Below, piece after piece: positions 7,136 to 17,256 of a DNA stretch of 21,972 nt (positions are counted from its first letter, which is position 1; each line of letters starts with the position of its first letter). The translations under genes were made by a program, and so were the position numbers. The notes under the pieces are model-generated. The model was not told where the DNA came from. It saw only the letters and a program-made list of their open reading frames with translations, and ran no database searches. The DNA comes from Chara braunii (Eukaryota > Streptophyta > Charophyceae > Charales > Characeae), in assembly GCA_003427395.1 (NCBI GenBank), contig BFEA01000200.1, positions 2,078,264 to 2,100,235 of the forward strand. The letters are read 5' to 3'.

Positions 7136-9770
7136 GGGGGTGCAAGTGCAACAGCTAAAAGCGGAAACGGACTCACAGGGTGTCGCTTCGACGCAAGAAC
7201 TCGCAGAAGCTAGCGGTGGTGGGCATAAAGAAACAAAGGAAGTGAGTGTTACTCATGAAACTGTTGAGGATGTGTCGTTGGATATTGTTTGAGGAAGCAT
7301 CCCGAGCGTGACAAAATTATAGCACATTTTCAGTCTACTATGTCGTTCTCTTCATGCATCTTCTGCTTCTTTGTCTTCTGGGACTTCTCTAAATAATGGT
7401 TCTCCCAATGCGTTTTTTTGTGTAACTGCCCTTATCTTATTATGAACGACCAAGCTTCCTAGGCGAGTAAGTTTCGTGATTATCTACTATGACTTATTTC
7501 TTAGGGTTATGACGTGGTGGAAGGAAGAGAGTCGGTAGTGTATGCTCAAGTGTCTTCGGTGCCGCGACCCTTGATGCTTTAGTGGCACGTGGAATGAGTA
7601 CATGTACAGAACCTTAAATCCGGATATGATTGGCGGGGGGTGTAAGAATCACAAGGTCTATAATTGACTACGAAGGTCTGGAATTGAGAAGTATGTTACG
7701 CTCCATTTTATTACATGTGATTTATGTGGAACTATTGACACAAGGAAAATTTTTCATCCATATAGTAAGTTTGCACTTAAGTTGTAGGGATAAACCCATA
7801 AAATATAAGCAGTCGATACCTGGTAAGTGAGCGAGAAGGAGATACATGGAGAGACTATATGCTTCTCTCATAAAAGAACAAGATTCACTTTAAGATCTAT
7901 TATTTTAAGATAAATTTAACGGACGTTTAATGTGAACGTGCGGTGCAGATTAGTAGTGCGGACAGTTTTTGATTAAAAGTTTCGAAAAACAGATATTCGA
8001 AGGTTGTGTGGGGAGATGAGTGTCAGTTTGGATATGTCGATGATATGGAATAGTTTATGAACCAGGTGGATGCGTATTGTTAGTTCTAAGAATCATAGTA
8101 TTAATGATGTGCTGTATAATTTTATAGATGCATCCAGGAAAGAGGGATAAACATATTATTGCTACTAATTGAATGAAATATATCATGTGGGAAAGTTATG
8201 TGTGTTATTGAATGAATGGTGTGGTTAAAAAACGAACGTAATATACCTTGTTCATTATTTCGAAATTCCAAAGGGGCTCTCATGCACCGTCGTCGCTCTC
8301 ACTGTTGTATTAATTTTTTTTCTATAAGCTTAGTCTTTATGATTTCTTCAATAAGGTATAAGTCAATATGAATGAAGGTTACATGGACAATGTGTTAGAA
8401 TGGAAGGAACGTCTCTCTGATCGGATGTCGTGTGCACTCCGATAGACCATATCTTGGGTGATACCCTGATTTGTTGTTCATTTGTGCACAAATAAAGGAT
8501 GACCGAAATTTTTTATGGATAATGCAAACCTCGAGGTTATTTGTATCTATGAGGAAGCAATGGTGGTAAGGTAGAAGAAAGATGATGCTAGGAATAAATT
8601 TTACAAGTAGGGTGGTGAAATATGAACGAGAAACAGGGAAGGGCATATACCATCCCCAAAACATAAGGATACAACCAAATGGAGACGGATATGTCTCCCC
8701 CATTCGAATTTTGTAGTGATAGCAAGTAAGAAAACAACTAGTAATCGGATGAAAAAATTATTATAGGAACTTCATGTCAGATCTCACTCTACCTTAAAAA
8801 GTACAATGGATATCGCGGGGATGTTGTATTCATTCAACAGGGCGCTAAAAAAATAGAATACTTTCCTAAGTCTACCATCTAATGTTAAATAGTTTTTCTA
8901 TAACCTACTAAAGGACCGTAAGATGGGTTATGAATCATTACTGCAGGGAAAGTGATACAATGAGATTCTACTAAAGAAATGAGGCAAACTGGAAAAACAT
9001 AAAAAATCGGGATGAGTACTTTATAATACTTAAATGATGGTCAGTGGGTAGGTTCTCAAGGAGAAAATCGGTATTCAAATCGGAAAGGCATTCATCTTGG
9101 TCTTGACTTGCCTTCTATGTTCGTTTTATAAGTTTTCTTTATCAACTCATTGGGATGTGGCAGTCGTTTGGTTAATGGGATAATAGATGGTCGATGGCGT
9201 CTCGATCTTTATTATATACCAGTAGAACGCTTTGAAAGCAAAGAGAAATGCTCATAATATTGTGAAGAAGTTTGCCAGGTGTTAGGATTGTAATCTAACA
9301 CTAAAGCGGACGAGGGGCGATAGGCACTGGGAGTTCATTGGATGCCTCCTCGATACTTTTTATTAGCGAGTGGGTGTGACATGAGTAGCCACACATAATA
9401 ATCGGTGATTTGTGCAAAGCCGGGAATTAAGATTTAAAAGAGTACAAGATTTTTGCACGTTATATCCCGAGAGACATTAGAAGTTAATTATTATTAACTA
9501 ATTCATACATCGGGGAAGAAGGCTTACCACTCTCCCAGGTGTTGAGGTTGCCTTTCTATTCACTTTGAAGATCGAGCTCTGCCTTCATGGTTTTTCGAAT
9601 GAGTACTTTGATCAAACGCTACATAACTTCTTGAACAAGAACGGAGGATTGTGGTGACAGTGGGTTGACGAACTCAAAATGTCAGGGATATGGGTAGCTA
9701 ATCAAGGTGTCTGGTTTTGTAGTAGCGGTATAGATGAAACCTCGGTTTTAGGATCAGTAGGTCTTTCATT
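7113..9770 (+). pseudogene. Decayed coding-like region, family not recognised
   Basis: Directly after the dispersed motif, 7113-7289 is open for 59 codons. It has protein-like composition without low complexity (residues include QQLKAETDSQGVASTQELAE). From 8368 to 9770 one reading frame gives plausible protein fragments throughout: MNEGYMDNVLEWKERLSDRM near the start, LKDRKMGYESLLQGK near 8910, and LPGVEVAFLFTLKIELCLHG and GFSNEYFDQTLHNFLNKNGG near 9540-9640. It is broken by many stops; those in 8368-8955 are TAG or TGA, none TAA. Stop density is not much below chance, so the coding reading rests on composition and on staying in one frame, not on homology. I recognise no domain. A degenerate transposase or retroelement polyprotein is the likeliest origin. 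Confidence 0.4.
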
Positions 9771-10185
9771 TTTATTCCTTCTTTATTTCTTTCTTTCTTG
9801 ATTTTTCTTTCCCTTTCTTTCAATTCTTCTTGGCTCAAACTCTTACCCGCTTTTGCCTCAAACTCTTACCTTCTCTCAATTTACATTTTTCCCTTTCTTT
9901 GGTCCTTCCTTTTTGTTCTTCTTTAATATGCCTGACGTCGAACCTCTGCATTTACTCATATGATATCTTGTCTCTAACTCATGAAGGATCAAGTTCGTCT
10001 GGGATGGTCAGACTTCTTCTTGGGTCATTGTCTATTATTTCTACAAAATTGAGAACGTTTTCAATCTACTAAATCGGGTTTGTGGTCCGTGATAGGTCCA
10101 ACTTCGCACTCTGCTTGTATGGTCTTAAGCCCCTAACTTTCTTCAAAAAAATATTGGATCGGGCATATCTAGACTGCTATAAACC
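9771..10185. other. CT-rich spacer, no gene supported
   Basis: The plus strand is pyrimidine-rich (TTTCTTTCTTTC runs at 9770-9830), with a short direct repeat CTCAAACTCTTACC at 9834-9847 and 9857-9870. An 80-codon open stretch at 9830-10072 is rich in L and S from T/C skew. It has no recognisable domain. Confidence 0.5.
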
Positions 10186-10189
10186 CCAC

Positions 10190-10305
10190 ACGGTTGCCTG
10201 CGGTCGCAGACCGCGCGGGCATCATGCCGGGCAGGCAAATGGGCGGTTCAAAGGACCGGGGGCCCAATCCGTCTACGCACCCGAGGCCCCGAGCCGTTGA
10301 CCTAA
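10190..10305. repeat. GC-rich hairpin block (possible element end)
   Basis: GCGGTC (10200-10205)/GACCGC (10209-10214) form a tight hairpin. GGGCAT/ATGCC and an enclosing GCCTGC/GCAGGC add nested pairing. It passes into GACCTAAAAAAAACAAATAA, similar to the junction GGACCTAAAAATAAG that follows the GC-rich 5' end at 14410. This could be a 5' end of the same element family, with the core lost at the homopolymers that follow. Confidence 0.4.
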
Positions 10306-10362
10306 AAAAAACAAATAAAATAAAGTTTTTTTAGGAGGGGATGATTGTCCTTAATTTTAGGG

Positions 10363-10363
<1 letters not shown>

Positions 10364-10397
<34 letters not shown>

Positions 10398-10427
10398 GGA
10401 ATAAAAAGTAGAGGGCAAGGGAAAGGG

Positions 10428-10487
<60 letters not shown>
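10364..10487. repeat. Poly(C) followed by poly(A)
   Basis: A run of 32 C (10364-10395), then GGGG, a purine-rich stretch, then about 60 A (10428-10487). The poly(A) could be the 3' tail of a retroposed sequence on the plus strand, but I find no convincing target duplication. The exact lengths of such tracts are often unreliable in assemblies. Confidence 0.85.
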
Positions 10488-10489
<2 letters not shown>

Positions 10490-10804
10490 GTTGAGTGTGA
10501 GGTTTTATGGGAGGGGGTAAAATTTATGGAGAGTTTTAAGTGTGTTCACTCACGTAGGTAGAAGAGGGTGGTATCCTGGGCACTGTTGGAGCGGGGGTTT
10601 GGGAAGTGGTGAGGTTTTGGGGCTTTGGTGACATTTATCGCCATGCAGAGAGGTAAGGGGGGATGGTTGGCGGAGGATGGGGGTTAAAATGGACTCGGAT
10701 GAGGTTCGTGGTGTGTATGTTGTGGTCTGAAAAACGAATTTCAAACAGTGAACACGGTGAAAGGGGTGAGAGGGGCGGGGTGGGGGTTAAACGTTTCGAA
10801 GTTT

Positions 10805-10825
10805 TTTAGGGTTTAGGGTTTAGGG
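10805..10825 (+). repeat. Three TTTAGGG units (telomere-like)
   Basis: TTTAGGG occurs three times without interruption, followed by TGTGG. This is the plant-type telomere repeat, also found in many algae. Three copies inside the window indicate an interstitial seed or chance, not a chromosome end. The surrounding 10500-10960 is strongly G-rich on this strand. Confidence 0.7.
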
Positions 10826-10994
10826 TGTGGTGTTTGGGAATCACGTTTTTTTATGGTTGGTGAAGAGGAGGGCTCAAACTTCGAGGTTAGGTGTTTGGGG
10901 CGAGGCGTTTCAGGATTGCGTAAAGAAGGGTGGGGTAGTAGTGTGCAGAGGGTGCGCAGTGAAAAGCGGGCTGCACTCCGCATCCCAAACAATA

Positions 10995-11374
10995 ATGCCA
11001 CGCAGTCATCGACTGCTATCGTCCGTTATGCAATACGTTGCACAATACAATCAACAGTGTCATTCCATTGTTGCATTGGCACATGACAAGACAATTGACC
11101 ACTTATCCAAAATGGACAGTCGTTTTACTTGTAGAATAGTAAACGACAAAAAAAAATCATTATGGGAAGTCAATTTGATATAGTTGATTAGAATACTTCG
11201 ATTCGGTTAGAGATTTCCGCCAAAGTTTTAAACCTCCAACAGGAGTTGGCACCCGAAGACTTTCTGAGGAGGTTCTTTCAACGGCTACTCAAACACTTTG
11301 CAGTACACCATGTTGTGATTTGGCAGCATACGGTTGTGGTTGTTTGTGCTTACGATACGAACAAGTTTATTTAA
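10995..11374 (+). pseudogene. Coding-like relic in two frames, unknown family
   Basis: From an ATG at 10995 a frame runs to TAG at 11181. It contains QYVAQYNQQCHSIVALAHDK and then TIDHLSKMDSRFTCR, with balanced composition. Immediately after, 11192-11371 is open in another frame and contains RLEISAKVLNLQQELAPEDF followed by LRRFFQRLLKHF, which is helix-like and amphipathic. It ends at TAA 11372-11374. Together they look like one protein broken by a frameshift, or two exons with an intron near 11170-11200. I recognise no domain. The first frame stays open upstream to 10827 through G-rich DNA, but that part looks non-coding. Confidence 0.35.
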
Positions 11375-12560
11375 ATTTATGATAGTTTTCCTAATTGGTC
11401 TTAGTGTTGATTTGACTCTCCGTGTTTTATGGTTTGGTTTGGTGTGGTGTGGTGTGGTTTGCGTAATCGACGAAGTCTTAATCTTTTAGGATTTCATCAT
11501 GCATGTACGTAGTACGTATCAAGACCGTAATATAGGATTCGTGAAAAGCCAACAAAAGAAAATGTTGGGTTTGAACTTTGAACGAAATTTATTGAAGATT
11601 TTTAAAAGTACAATAGTTAGGTCTTCCGTAGGAGCAATATTCTACATGAAGCAAAATAACTTCGATAAAAAGGTAATTTTTTAGAACCACTGAAAATTGA
11701 GAGGAAAAAAACATGTTTTCCTTTAAAAAAAACACTAACAAGCGAAACACCGTTTATTATGGAATCGAAATAGGTAGTTTTTTAATTGTCTCAAAATATT
11801 ATGTGTATGAGTCATGTAGCATGGCGAACGTGTTCAAGGGTTTCTCAAGCAGACTAACATGTTATCTTGTTTGTTACTTCATTCGCCTTACATGTTCTCT
11901 CTTTTATGGGCAACCTTTTTTTTTTCTTCAGATTTTTATTTTTAACTTGGATTTGACTAATAATTTGAAGATACATCCGGGGTAAAAGTTGTTTGTGTTA
12001 TTATTTTACATGTCATATATTGTTTTAGAACGTTTCTATTGCTGACTTCAAAATTGCTTTATAAGAATTTATACTATTGAGAACGACATATAATCTTATA
12101 CATCAGTATTCACTAGAACTGTTTTTTTCACTGTTTTCAAGTTCACCTTGCAATTATTTTATTGGATCTCTTTCGTTTGCCGATCTGTTGGAAATCACTT
12201 ATAGTCCTATAACATGATCTTTGCTATAAAAGTTTTTCCGACACATTTTTAAGATCGCTTCACTTTTTGCTCGTTTTTTTGCCCGTCTCTAGAGCAAGGA
12301 TTAAAAATATATATATATTTTTAAGTACATCTGTTTAACTTCTACGATTTCACTCATACAAAATGTTGGGTTTTGTTGTTTTTGTTGGGTTTTCACGAAT
12401 CATATGTTCTAGGTGATGTTAGACTCGGGATATTATTAGTTTCAATAGGGTCTTTGTTGTAGGGTCGGTCATATCGAAGAAGGTTTTGGATCAAGTTTAT
12501 TCAGATAGGGGTTTTGACAAGGTTTGAACTTGAACTCGAGACAGTATTGGTTAGCTATTA
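11375..12560. other. AT-rich DNA without a supported gene
   Basis: It contains a small GGTTTGGTGTGGTGTGG degenerate repeat near 11430-11460 and a (TA)n run near 12308. An open stretch at 11713-11985 (90 codons) is F-, Y- and K-rich and has no motif I can name. No pairing or RNA structure stands out. Confidence 0.5.
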
Positions 12561-12755
12561 GACCCAGTAACCTGGTATGTGTTACCTGGTACTGACAACT
12601 CGTAGTATGAAATTGGACGCGGACAAGTATTTCGCTTATTCTCATGAAGGGTAGTTCTTGGACCTAGCAAACTGTTACCCGTATCGAGTACCGACAACTT
12701 TTTGTATGAGGTAGGACTAGTATGTTCCATGGTTCGCTTTTTTGTTGCTTGGCGA
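12561..12755. repeat. Imperfect ~100-bp tandem duplication
   Basis: GACCCAGTAACCTGG...TACTGACAACT(C)...GTATGA at 12561-12612 is matched at 12661-12712 by GACCTAGCAAACTGT...TACCGACAACTT...GTATGA, about 99-100 bp later. In one plus-strand frame the two copies read as related peptides sharing TDN-x2-YE(I/V)G, which suggests an internally repeated protein segment now interrupted by stops. The copies are strongly diverged. Confidence 0.6.
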
Positions 12756-13028
12756 CTATAATTATATAGACGCATCAATAATTCATCCTATCACGTCGTA
12801 CAACCGACAAACTTATTGTCGTACGGATGATAATAAGTTGCGTCGATGCTAGGTGGATTAGCAGGTTCAATGGAGGTTACGAGGGTGCTAGATTGACGGC
12901 GGAAACGTGATTTCTACTATCATCATCTAATCTTTGTCAAACTACAGTGCATATCTTGTTATTGACTCCTCTTATGTGTTTGCTACACACATGCATATAA
13001 CTCATATGATTGTGACTACTCTCAACTC

Positions 13029-13030
<2 letters not shown>

Positions 13031-13060
<30 letters not shown>
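13031..13060. repeat. (CA)15 microsatellite
   Basis: Uninterrupted CA dinucleotides, immediately left of the element at 13067. Confidence 0.95.
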
Positions 13061-13061
<1 letters not shown>

Positions 13062-13066
13062 CATCG

Positions 13067-13270
13067 AGGGTTAGCCCATCCGTTTAGCGGGCAACTTGCC
13101 CTCCCTCCATTTTTTTTAAAAATATGTATATAAGTAGAACATGACATCCACATACTATCAAAAAAAAAAAATCAAAAAAATTTGGTGTTTGATGAAACGT
13201 ACGGGGAGAGAGTCAAACGTTTGGTCGTTTGGGTTCGACAGTTCGGCCAAACCCGAGCGCCGACTACCCT
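13067..13270. mobile_element. Short copy of the AT-core/GC-hairpin element (copy D)
   Basis: The left end AGGGTTAG and right end CTACCCT are inverted, like CAGGGTTAC/GTAACCCTG of copy A. The right end, CGAGCGCCGACTACCCT, parallels CCGAACGCCAGTAACCCTG. Hairpins are present at each side: GGGCAA (13089-13094)/TTGCCC (13096-13101), and GTTTGG (13227-13232)/CCAAAC (13247-13252). The middle is AT-rich but too short and diverged to align well with copy A. No 8-bp target duplication is visible; the flanks are microsatellites, which may have erased it. Confidence 0.5.
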
Positions 13271-13769
13271 ATATATATATATGTATATAGGTAAATCCTA
13301 GAATGAAGAAAATGATAAGAAACAAGATGTTGTGACAAGTTGCTTTGACAGGGTTCCGTCTATGAGGAGTTTGTCACTGATCCCTTTACAATATGCAGAG
13401 CTCCTTAATTAATAATACTTGAATTGAAAGTTTATGTTAACCCTGATAATTGTTAAGATTTAATTGCAATTTTATAGCTAACACCTTAAGGTGGACACCA
13501 GCCGCTACCCCCAACGTACTTCAAGTTGTGATAAAAGTGAAAGTAGACTATCGTTCATCCACACTAGACAGAAAACTCAATTGATCCCAAGTTCACACCC
13601 GATCTTAAACCACAAAAACACTCATAAGACAAAAAAATAAACTTTGTCACAGTTAGAAAATACACTTTAGACACATTACTAGCATTAGAGGCACAATATG
13701 ATTATATAGTGATGATACCAAGCACTTTCGTTTCACATGATATGATACAACTATAGCAGGGGTTAGCTA

Positions 13770-13894
13770 AGCCGTTATATATACCATTAAGCAAAACTGT
13801 CAAATAAACCATAGGCAAAGAGGAAGGAAAAGACAACAAACGAGAGGTTGTAACAGACTGTCGAAGTTTCACTAACTTATCACATGAGATACAC
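13770..13894 (+). repeat. Dispersed coding-like motif, copy 2
   Basis: AAACTGTCAAATAAACCATAGGC and GACAACAAACGAGAGGTTGT match the copies at 7055 and 21885. After the shared TAA the frame is open for 29 codons (13808-13894): TIGKEEGKDNKREVVTDCRS, then FTNLSHEIH, then TAG. The peptide aligns with copy 3 as T-(V/I)-G-(K/R)-E...-DNKR-x2-VT-(D/N)-C, which argues that this was protein-coding. Confidence 0.65.
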
Positions 13895-14003
13895 TAGTGT
13901 CGCCCGTCACCCGAGTACTCATATCTCCTTCTCTCATAATCATGATTCTATCACTTGAGCCATATAGTCCCAAAGTCCTTTTGCAAACATTTTTGTTATC
14001 TCA

Positions 14004-14138
14004 TTCCATCTGGTTCACCTCTCCATTTTTTCCAACCTTGAAAGTCTCTTCCCACCTTTTCCCTAGCAATGCTTCGCAGATAAAGTCAAAGGGCTTCTCT
14101 AGTCTACCGCCAATATACTTTTCAAATTCCTCACTTCT
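14004..14138 (-). pseudogene. Coding-like fragment on minus strand
   Basis: A 45-codon open segment reads EEFEKYIGGRLEKPFDFICE and then ALLGKRWEETFKVGKNGEVN. The composition is typical of a soluble protein and unlike its AT-rich surroundings. It overlaps a 40-bp tandem duplication (14094-14173) that duplicated part of it out of frame. No domain is recognised. It is probably a relic of a mobile-element protein. Confidence 0.3.
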
Positions 14139-14173
14139 CTAGTCTACCACCAATAAACTTTTCAAATTCCTCA
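14094..14173. repeat. 40-bp direct tandem duplication
   Basis: CTTCTCTAGTCTACC(G/A)CCAATA(T/A)ACTTTTCAAATTCCTCA occurs twice in direct succession, with two differences. This is a recent local duplication. Confidence 0.9.
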
Positions 14174-14409
14174 CACTATTTTATATCGGTGTTGGAGCAG
14201 AAACCCCACAAGGGTATCGACATGGTATTTTTAATTCTATGAGAAATTCCTAATACTGGCGAAATGATCGCTTAATTAGGATATGAAGCAAATATCAATA
14301 ACTACACATTCTCAGAACTCTCGTAATACTTATATGTTCGTCATTCACACCTCTCTTATCTAAGGTTATTTTTCATGAACTTATATAATATACACACATA
14401 TGTACATGT

Positions 14410-15005
14410 AGGGTCCCGACCCGTACTTACGAAGGTCCTTGGGCCGACCTTCGTACGTACACGCATTTGGGGTCCGACCCCAAAGGCATTCGGCCCCCAC
14501 CATAAATGATTTCAGGACCTAAAAATAAGTTTTTTTTTCAGATTTGTTTTTTTTTAGCGTTTAATAATGTGAGATACATGTCTATAAATTTTGAAATCAT
14601 TTTGCTGAGCCAAACAAAAAATTAAAAATCGTCAAAGATGCCAGTGTCAAAGCGTGCTTGCCCACTCACTATTTTGTTTTTTTTCTTCATTTTTTACTTT
14701 TTGTTTTCCCTTTATTGCTGGAACTGAACAATTTTATTATTTTTTGAAATTTTTTTAATGAATTTTGTATTATGTGAAGTACACATCTGTAAATATTTAG
14801 GACATTTGGATGTTCCGAAAACAAACAAAAAATCTCAAAAAATGGCAGTGTAGAAAATATGCACGCTCACTCACTAATTTTAATTCTCTTTTTATTTATT
14901 TTTATTTTTATTATTAGTTTTATTTTCTGTATTTTATTTGTATTTCAAATTTGGCAAGGAATTTGGATGTAATGCTAAGGCAAATGTTGCTTAAGCTATT
15001 GGAAT
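14410..15005 (+). mobile_element. AT-core/GC-hairpin element, 3' truncated (copy B)
   Basis: The AT-rich core follows copy A for several hundred bases: CCTAAAAAT, TATAAATTTTGAA, AAAAATCGTCAAAGATG, GTGTCAAA(A/G)CGTGCT(C/T)GCCCACTCACTATTTT, TTAATTCTCTTTTTATTT, then AATTTGG..AATTATTTGGATGTA-like words up to GCAAATGTTG. The GC-rich 5' end is unrelated in sequence to that of copy A but again folds: GTACTTACGAAGGTC (14423-14437) with 14446-14460, and TTTGGGGTC (14466-14474) with GACCCCAAA (14476-14484). The 3' terminal region is missing; similarity stops near 15005. Confidence 0.75.
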
Positions 15006-15266
15006 GTGTTGTTACTGGAATATTGAATTTGAAATTTATGCTCCTTAAAATAATAACGGGCGCTTCTAAGTCGTGCGATTCAAAGCCTAAGTAGCCAAAA
15101 AGAATGACCGTATTAGGTTCGCGGCCGCAGTGTAAGGGATCGATCACCTTTTTTTTTTTTGACAAGTAAGCCTGCGAGGTTTGATTTGCGCCAAGGGTAT
15201 GGAAGACGACACTTTAGCCTACCAGATTGAACATCTATTTCAGGTGTCGGCAAAGCGGTCCACCTA

Positions 15267-15760
15267 TGTGAAAAAGTGAGGCAAACTGGTCTTACCGAGC
15301 CACAAGCAGGCAACAACACCATATGTTAAGTGCATCGGTTCTTCCCTTTTGCGAAAAATACGGGGGCCGATGCGCTCAACATCGATTTTATTTGTATTTT
15401 CTTCCTGTTGTTGAACCTTCACATTCATCTTATCAACAATATTGTAATATTGTTCAAAGTGGTTTTGGTTAACTTACAATAAATTAGGACGAGGAGGAAA
15501 CGTGGTGAACAAATTAAAGTGGTGGTGATATAGTAGGCGCAGATGTGAACGGTAAAAAAGGTAGGTGGTATAGGAAGATCATGATGAGGAGTCGTATTAG
15601 CATATGGGATGATAGCATTGACGTTAGTGACAAAACGTGAAGATGAAAAACCTGGATAACGATTGAGAAATTCCCTCGAAAAGTGTCCATGATACTGACC
15701 ACATGTGACGTAGTTCATTGAATGGGGTCGAACCGCTATCGCGTACGCTAAGTAGCCACT
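15267..15760 (-). pseudogene. Retroelement Gag-like relic with degenerate CCHC zinc knuckle
   Basis: On the minus strand, 15712-15668 reads YVTCGQYHGHFSREF, preceded by RPHSMN and followed by LNRYPGF. The CCHC knuckle of retroelement Gag proteins has the form C-x2-C-x3-GH-x4-C, typically with CGQxGHFSRxC. Here the first Cys is Tyr (one transition from TGC), an extra His codon precedes Gly-His, and the last Cys is Phe, so it cannot bind zinc normally. Further along the strand, 15473-15267 is open for 69 codons with VNQNHFEQYYNIVDKMNVKV followed by a QQQEEN stretch, coiled-coil-like. Between the two, the frame is open but less protein-like. It is probably a Gag pseudogene, or a host gene of the zinc-knuckle type. 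Confidence 0.5.
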
Positions 15761-16649
15761 CTATTAAAGTTTGACTTCTTACTACGTGAAACGATGAAAC
15801 CGAAAACGAAAAGCAAAATGTTTCTACAATGAATTGGTATCATCCATAAACAAGTGCAATCGACATGCGACGAATGCGGCAAGCAAAAAAGAGTACTCCA
15901 AAAACGGCAAAAGGGATTCAAGTTGTCAAAATAAAAATAAAAATAAAAAATAAAAAGAGCAAGAAAACTACAAAAAAAATAAAAACACGATACCAACACT
16001 AGTACAACCACAAGGGTCAAAAAATCATTAATAGTAACAAGATCCCTCTATCTCAGTCGTGGCACTAGCCTACGAATTGGCATGACTCGACTAGTTCCCG
16101 CCAGTGTCAATCCGACCATCTTCAAGGGTCGTGAGTGAGGACGTTTTGAGCGTCATTAACCCAATAAATACGACCAGAGATCGCCAACTTCAATAACATC
16201 TATCCAAATCCTTGTCAGTTGAAAGTCTTTCAAATAACAAGAAAACATCAATTTCACAACGGACCAAGTTCAGCCCGAGAAAAATTCAAAGCAATATCGC
16301 CTAACCCTATGATGACAGAAATAACAAGAGTTCGAAACATTTTGCAGGTACCCACTAGTCTAGCACGGATCCCAATTTATATATTATTGATCCAATCTGT
16401 GTTTGGAGAAGATCAGGGGTTCAAGACCAGACAAGCAAATCGTGAAATAGACAAATGTTCAAGAACGAGCCAGACAGTCTAAGAGCAACCAAGTCCTTCG
16501 GAGTTTAAAAACAAGATATCATATGCGTAAGCGCAAGAGTTTGAGGCCAGGACAAAAAGGAAGGACCGAAGAAAGAGAAGAATGCAACACTGAGAGAGTG
16601 CAAGAATCTGAAAAGGAAAGAAAAGAAAAGGAAAAAGGAAAAATTATAT
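15761..16649. other. Spacer, no gene supported
   Basis: Mixed-composition DNA. An 87-codon open stretch at 16219-16482 on the plus strand (starting MKVFQITRKHQFHNGPSSAR) has reasonable composition but no motif. Positions 16560-16645 are purine-rich (AAAGAAAAGGAAAAAGG) and lead into the foldback element. Confidence 0.45.
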
Positions 16650-16912
16650 CATGCCCCTCAAATTTCCTTTTATTTGTTATGCGCCTCTCTAACGGTCGAC
16701 TTACCTTGTCGTGTCGTTAGGGTCTGTGAAGTTTTCGGCAGGCCCCTGCCAGGGAGGGGTGCAACTTTTGGGACGCCCTTACTGGACTTGTTGCTCTACT
16801 CTACCGGTCCCTCCACGATATGCCCTTGTTGGGGGCATGCATATTTTTCATATTCCCTTGCAACATTTAGGGAGTTATTGCTAGTGTGAAAATAAGAGTG
16901 TGCGTAGTCAGA

Positions 16913-16968
<56 letters not shown>

Positions 16969-17236
16969 GAGAGTTGCGAGTGACACCAACGGTCACAGGG
17001 GCATGCCAAAAACATGCACAGTACAGGTAGGGGCATACGAAAAGAATTTGTGATGCAAATGGGTGGTCATCCCGTAGGGGCATACTATAAATTTGGAATA
17101 GGTACCGATAGGGGCATATGAAACATATTTTAGGACCAATCGACGCAAGGGGTTTTCCGTCAGAGGGGTGCAGCAGAGTAACTCGGCCGTTAGAGGGGCA
17201 TGGTGCAAATCAATGGAAATTTGAGGTGCCTGACAA
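16650..17236. mobile_element. Foldback element 1 of AGGGGCAT family
   Basis: The left end CATGCCCCTCAAATTTCC...GCCTCTCTAACGGTCGACTTACC is the inverse of the right end, which reads GGCCGTTAGAGGGGCATGG...GGAAATTTGAGGTGCC. The interior contains repeated ATGCCCCT/AGGGGCAT words that separate unique modules. It also holds a (CA)n run (16917-16962) and a small hairpin at 16980-16996. No transposase is present. It is probably a non-autonomous foldback or MITE-like unit. Confidence 0.7.
16917..16962. repeat. (CA)23 microsatellite inside foldback element 1
   Basis: Uninterrupted CA repeats, followed by GAAAGAGAGAG. Confidence 0.95.
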
Positions 17237-17241
17237 AAAAA

Positions 17242-17256
17242 TTTCCAAGAAAGAAA
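17242..17256 (+). repeat. Junction word shared by both foldback elements
   Basis: TTTCCAAGAAAGAAA after element 1 is identical to 17612-17626 after element 2. The two elements are therefore arranged head to tail, with the same 3' appendix. Confidence 0.8.

Noticed and set aside
8368-8955. Alternative genetic code in which TAG is read as an amino acid
   Set aside because: TGA also interrupts the frame several times, and no intact frame appears anywhere in the window if TAG is reassigned. Decay is the simpler explanation.
10805-10825. Chromosome end
   Set aside because: Only three TTTAGGG units, with more than 10 kb of sequence on each side.
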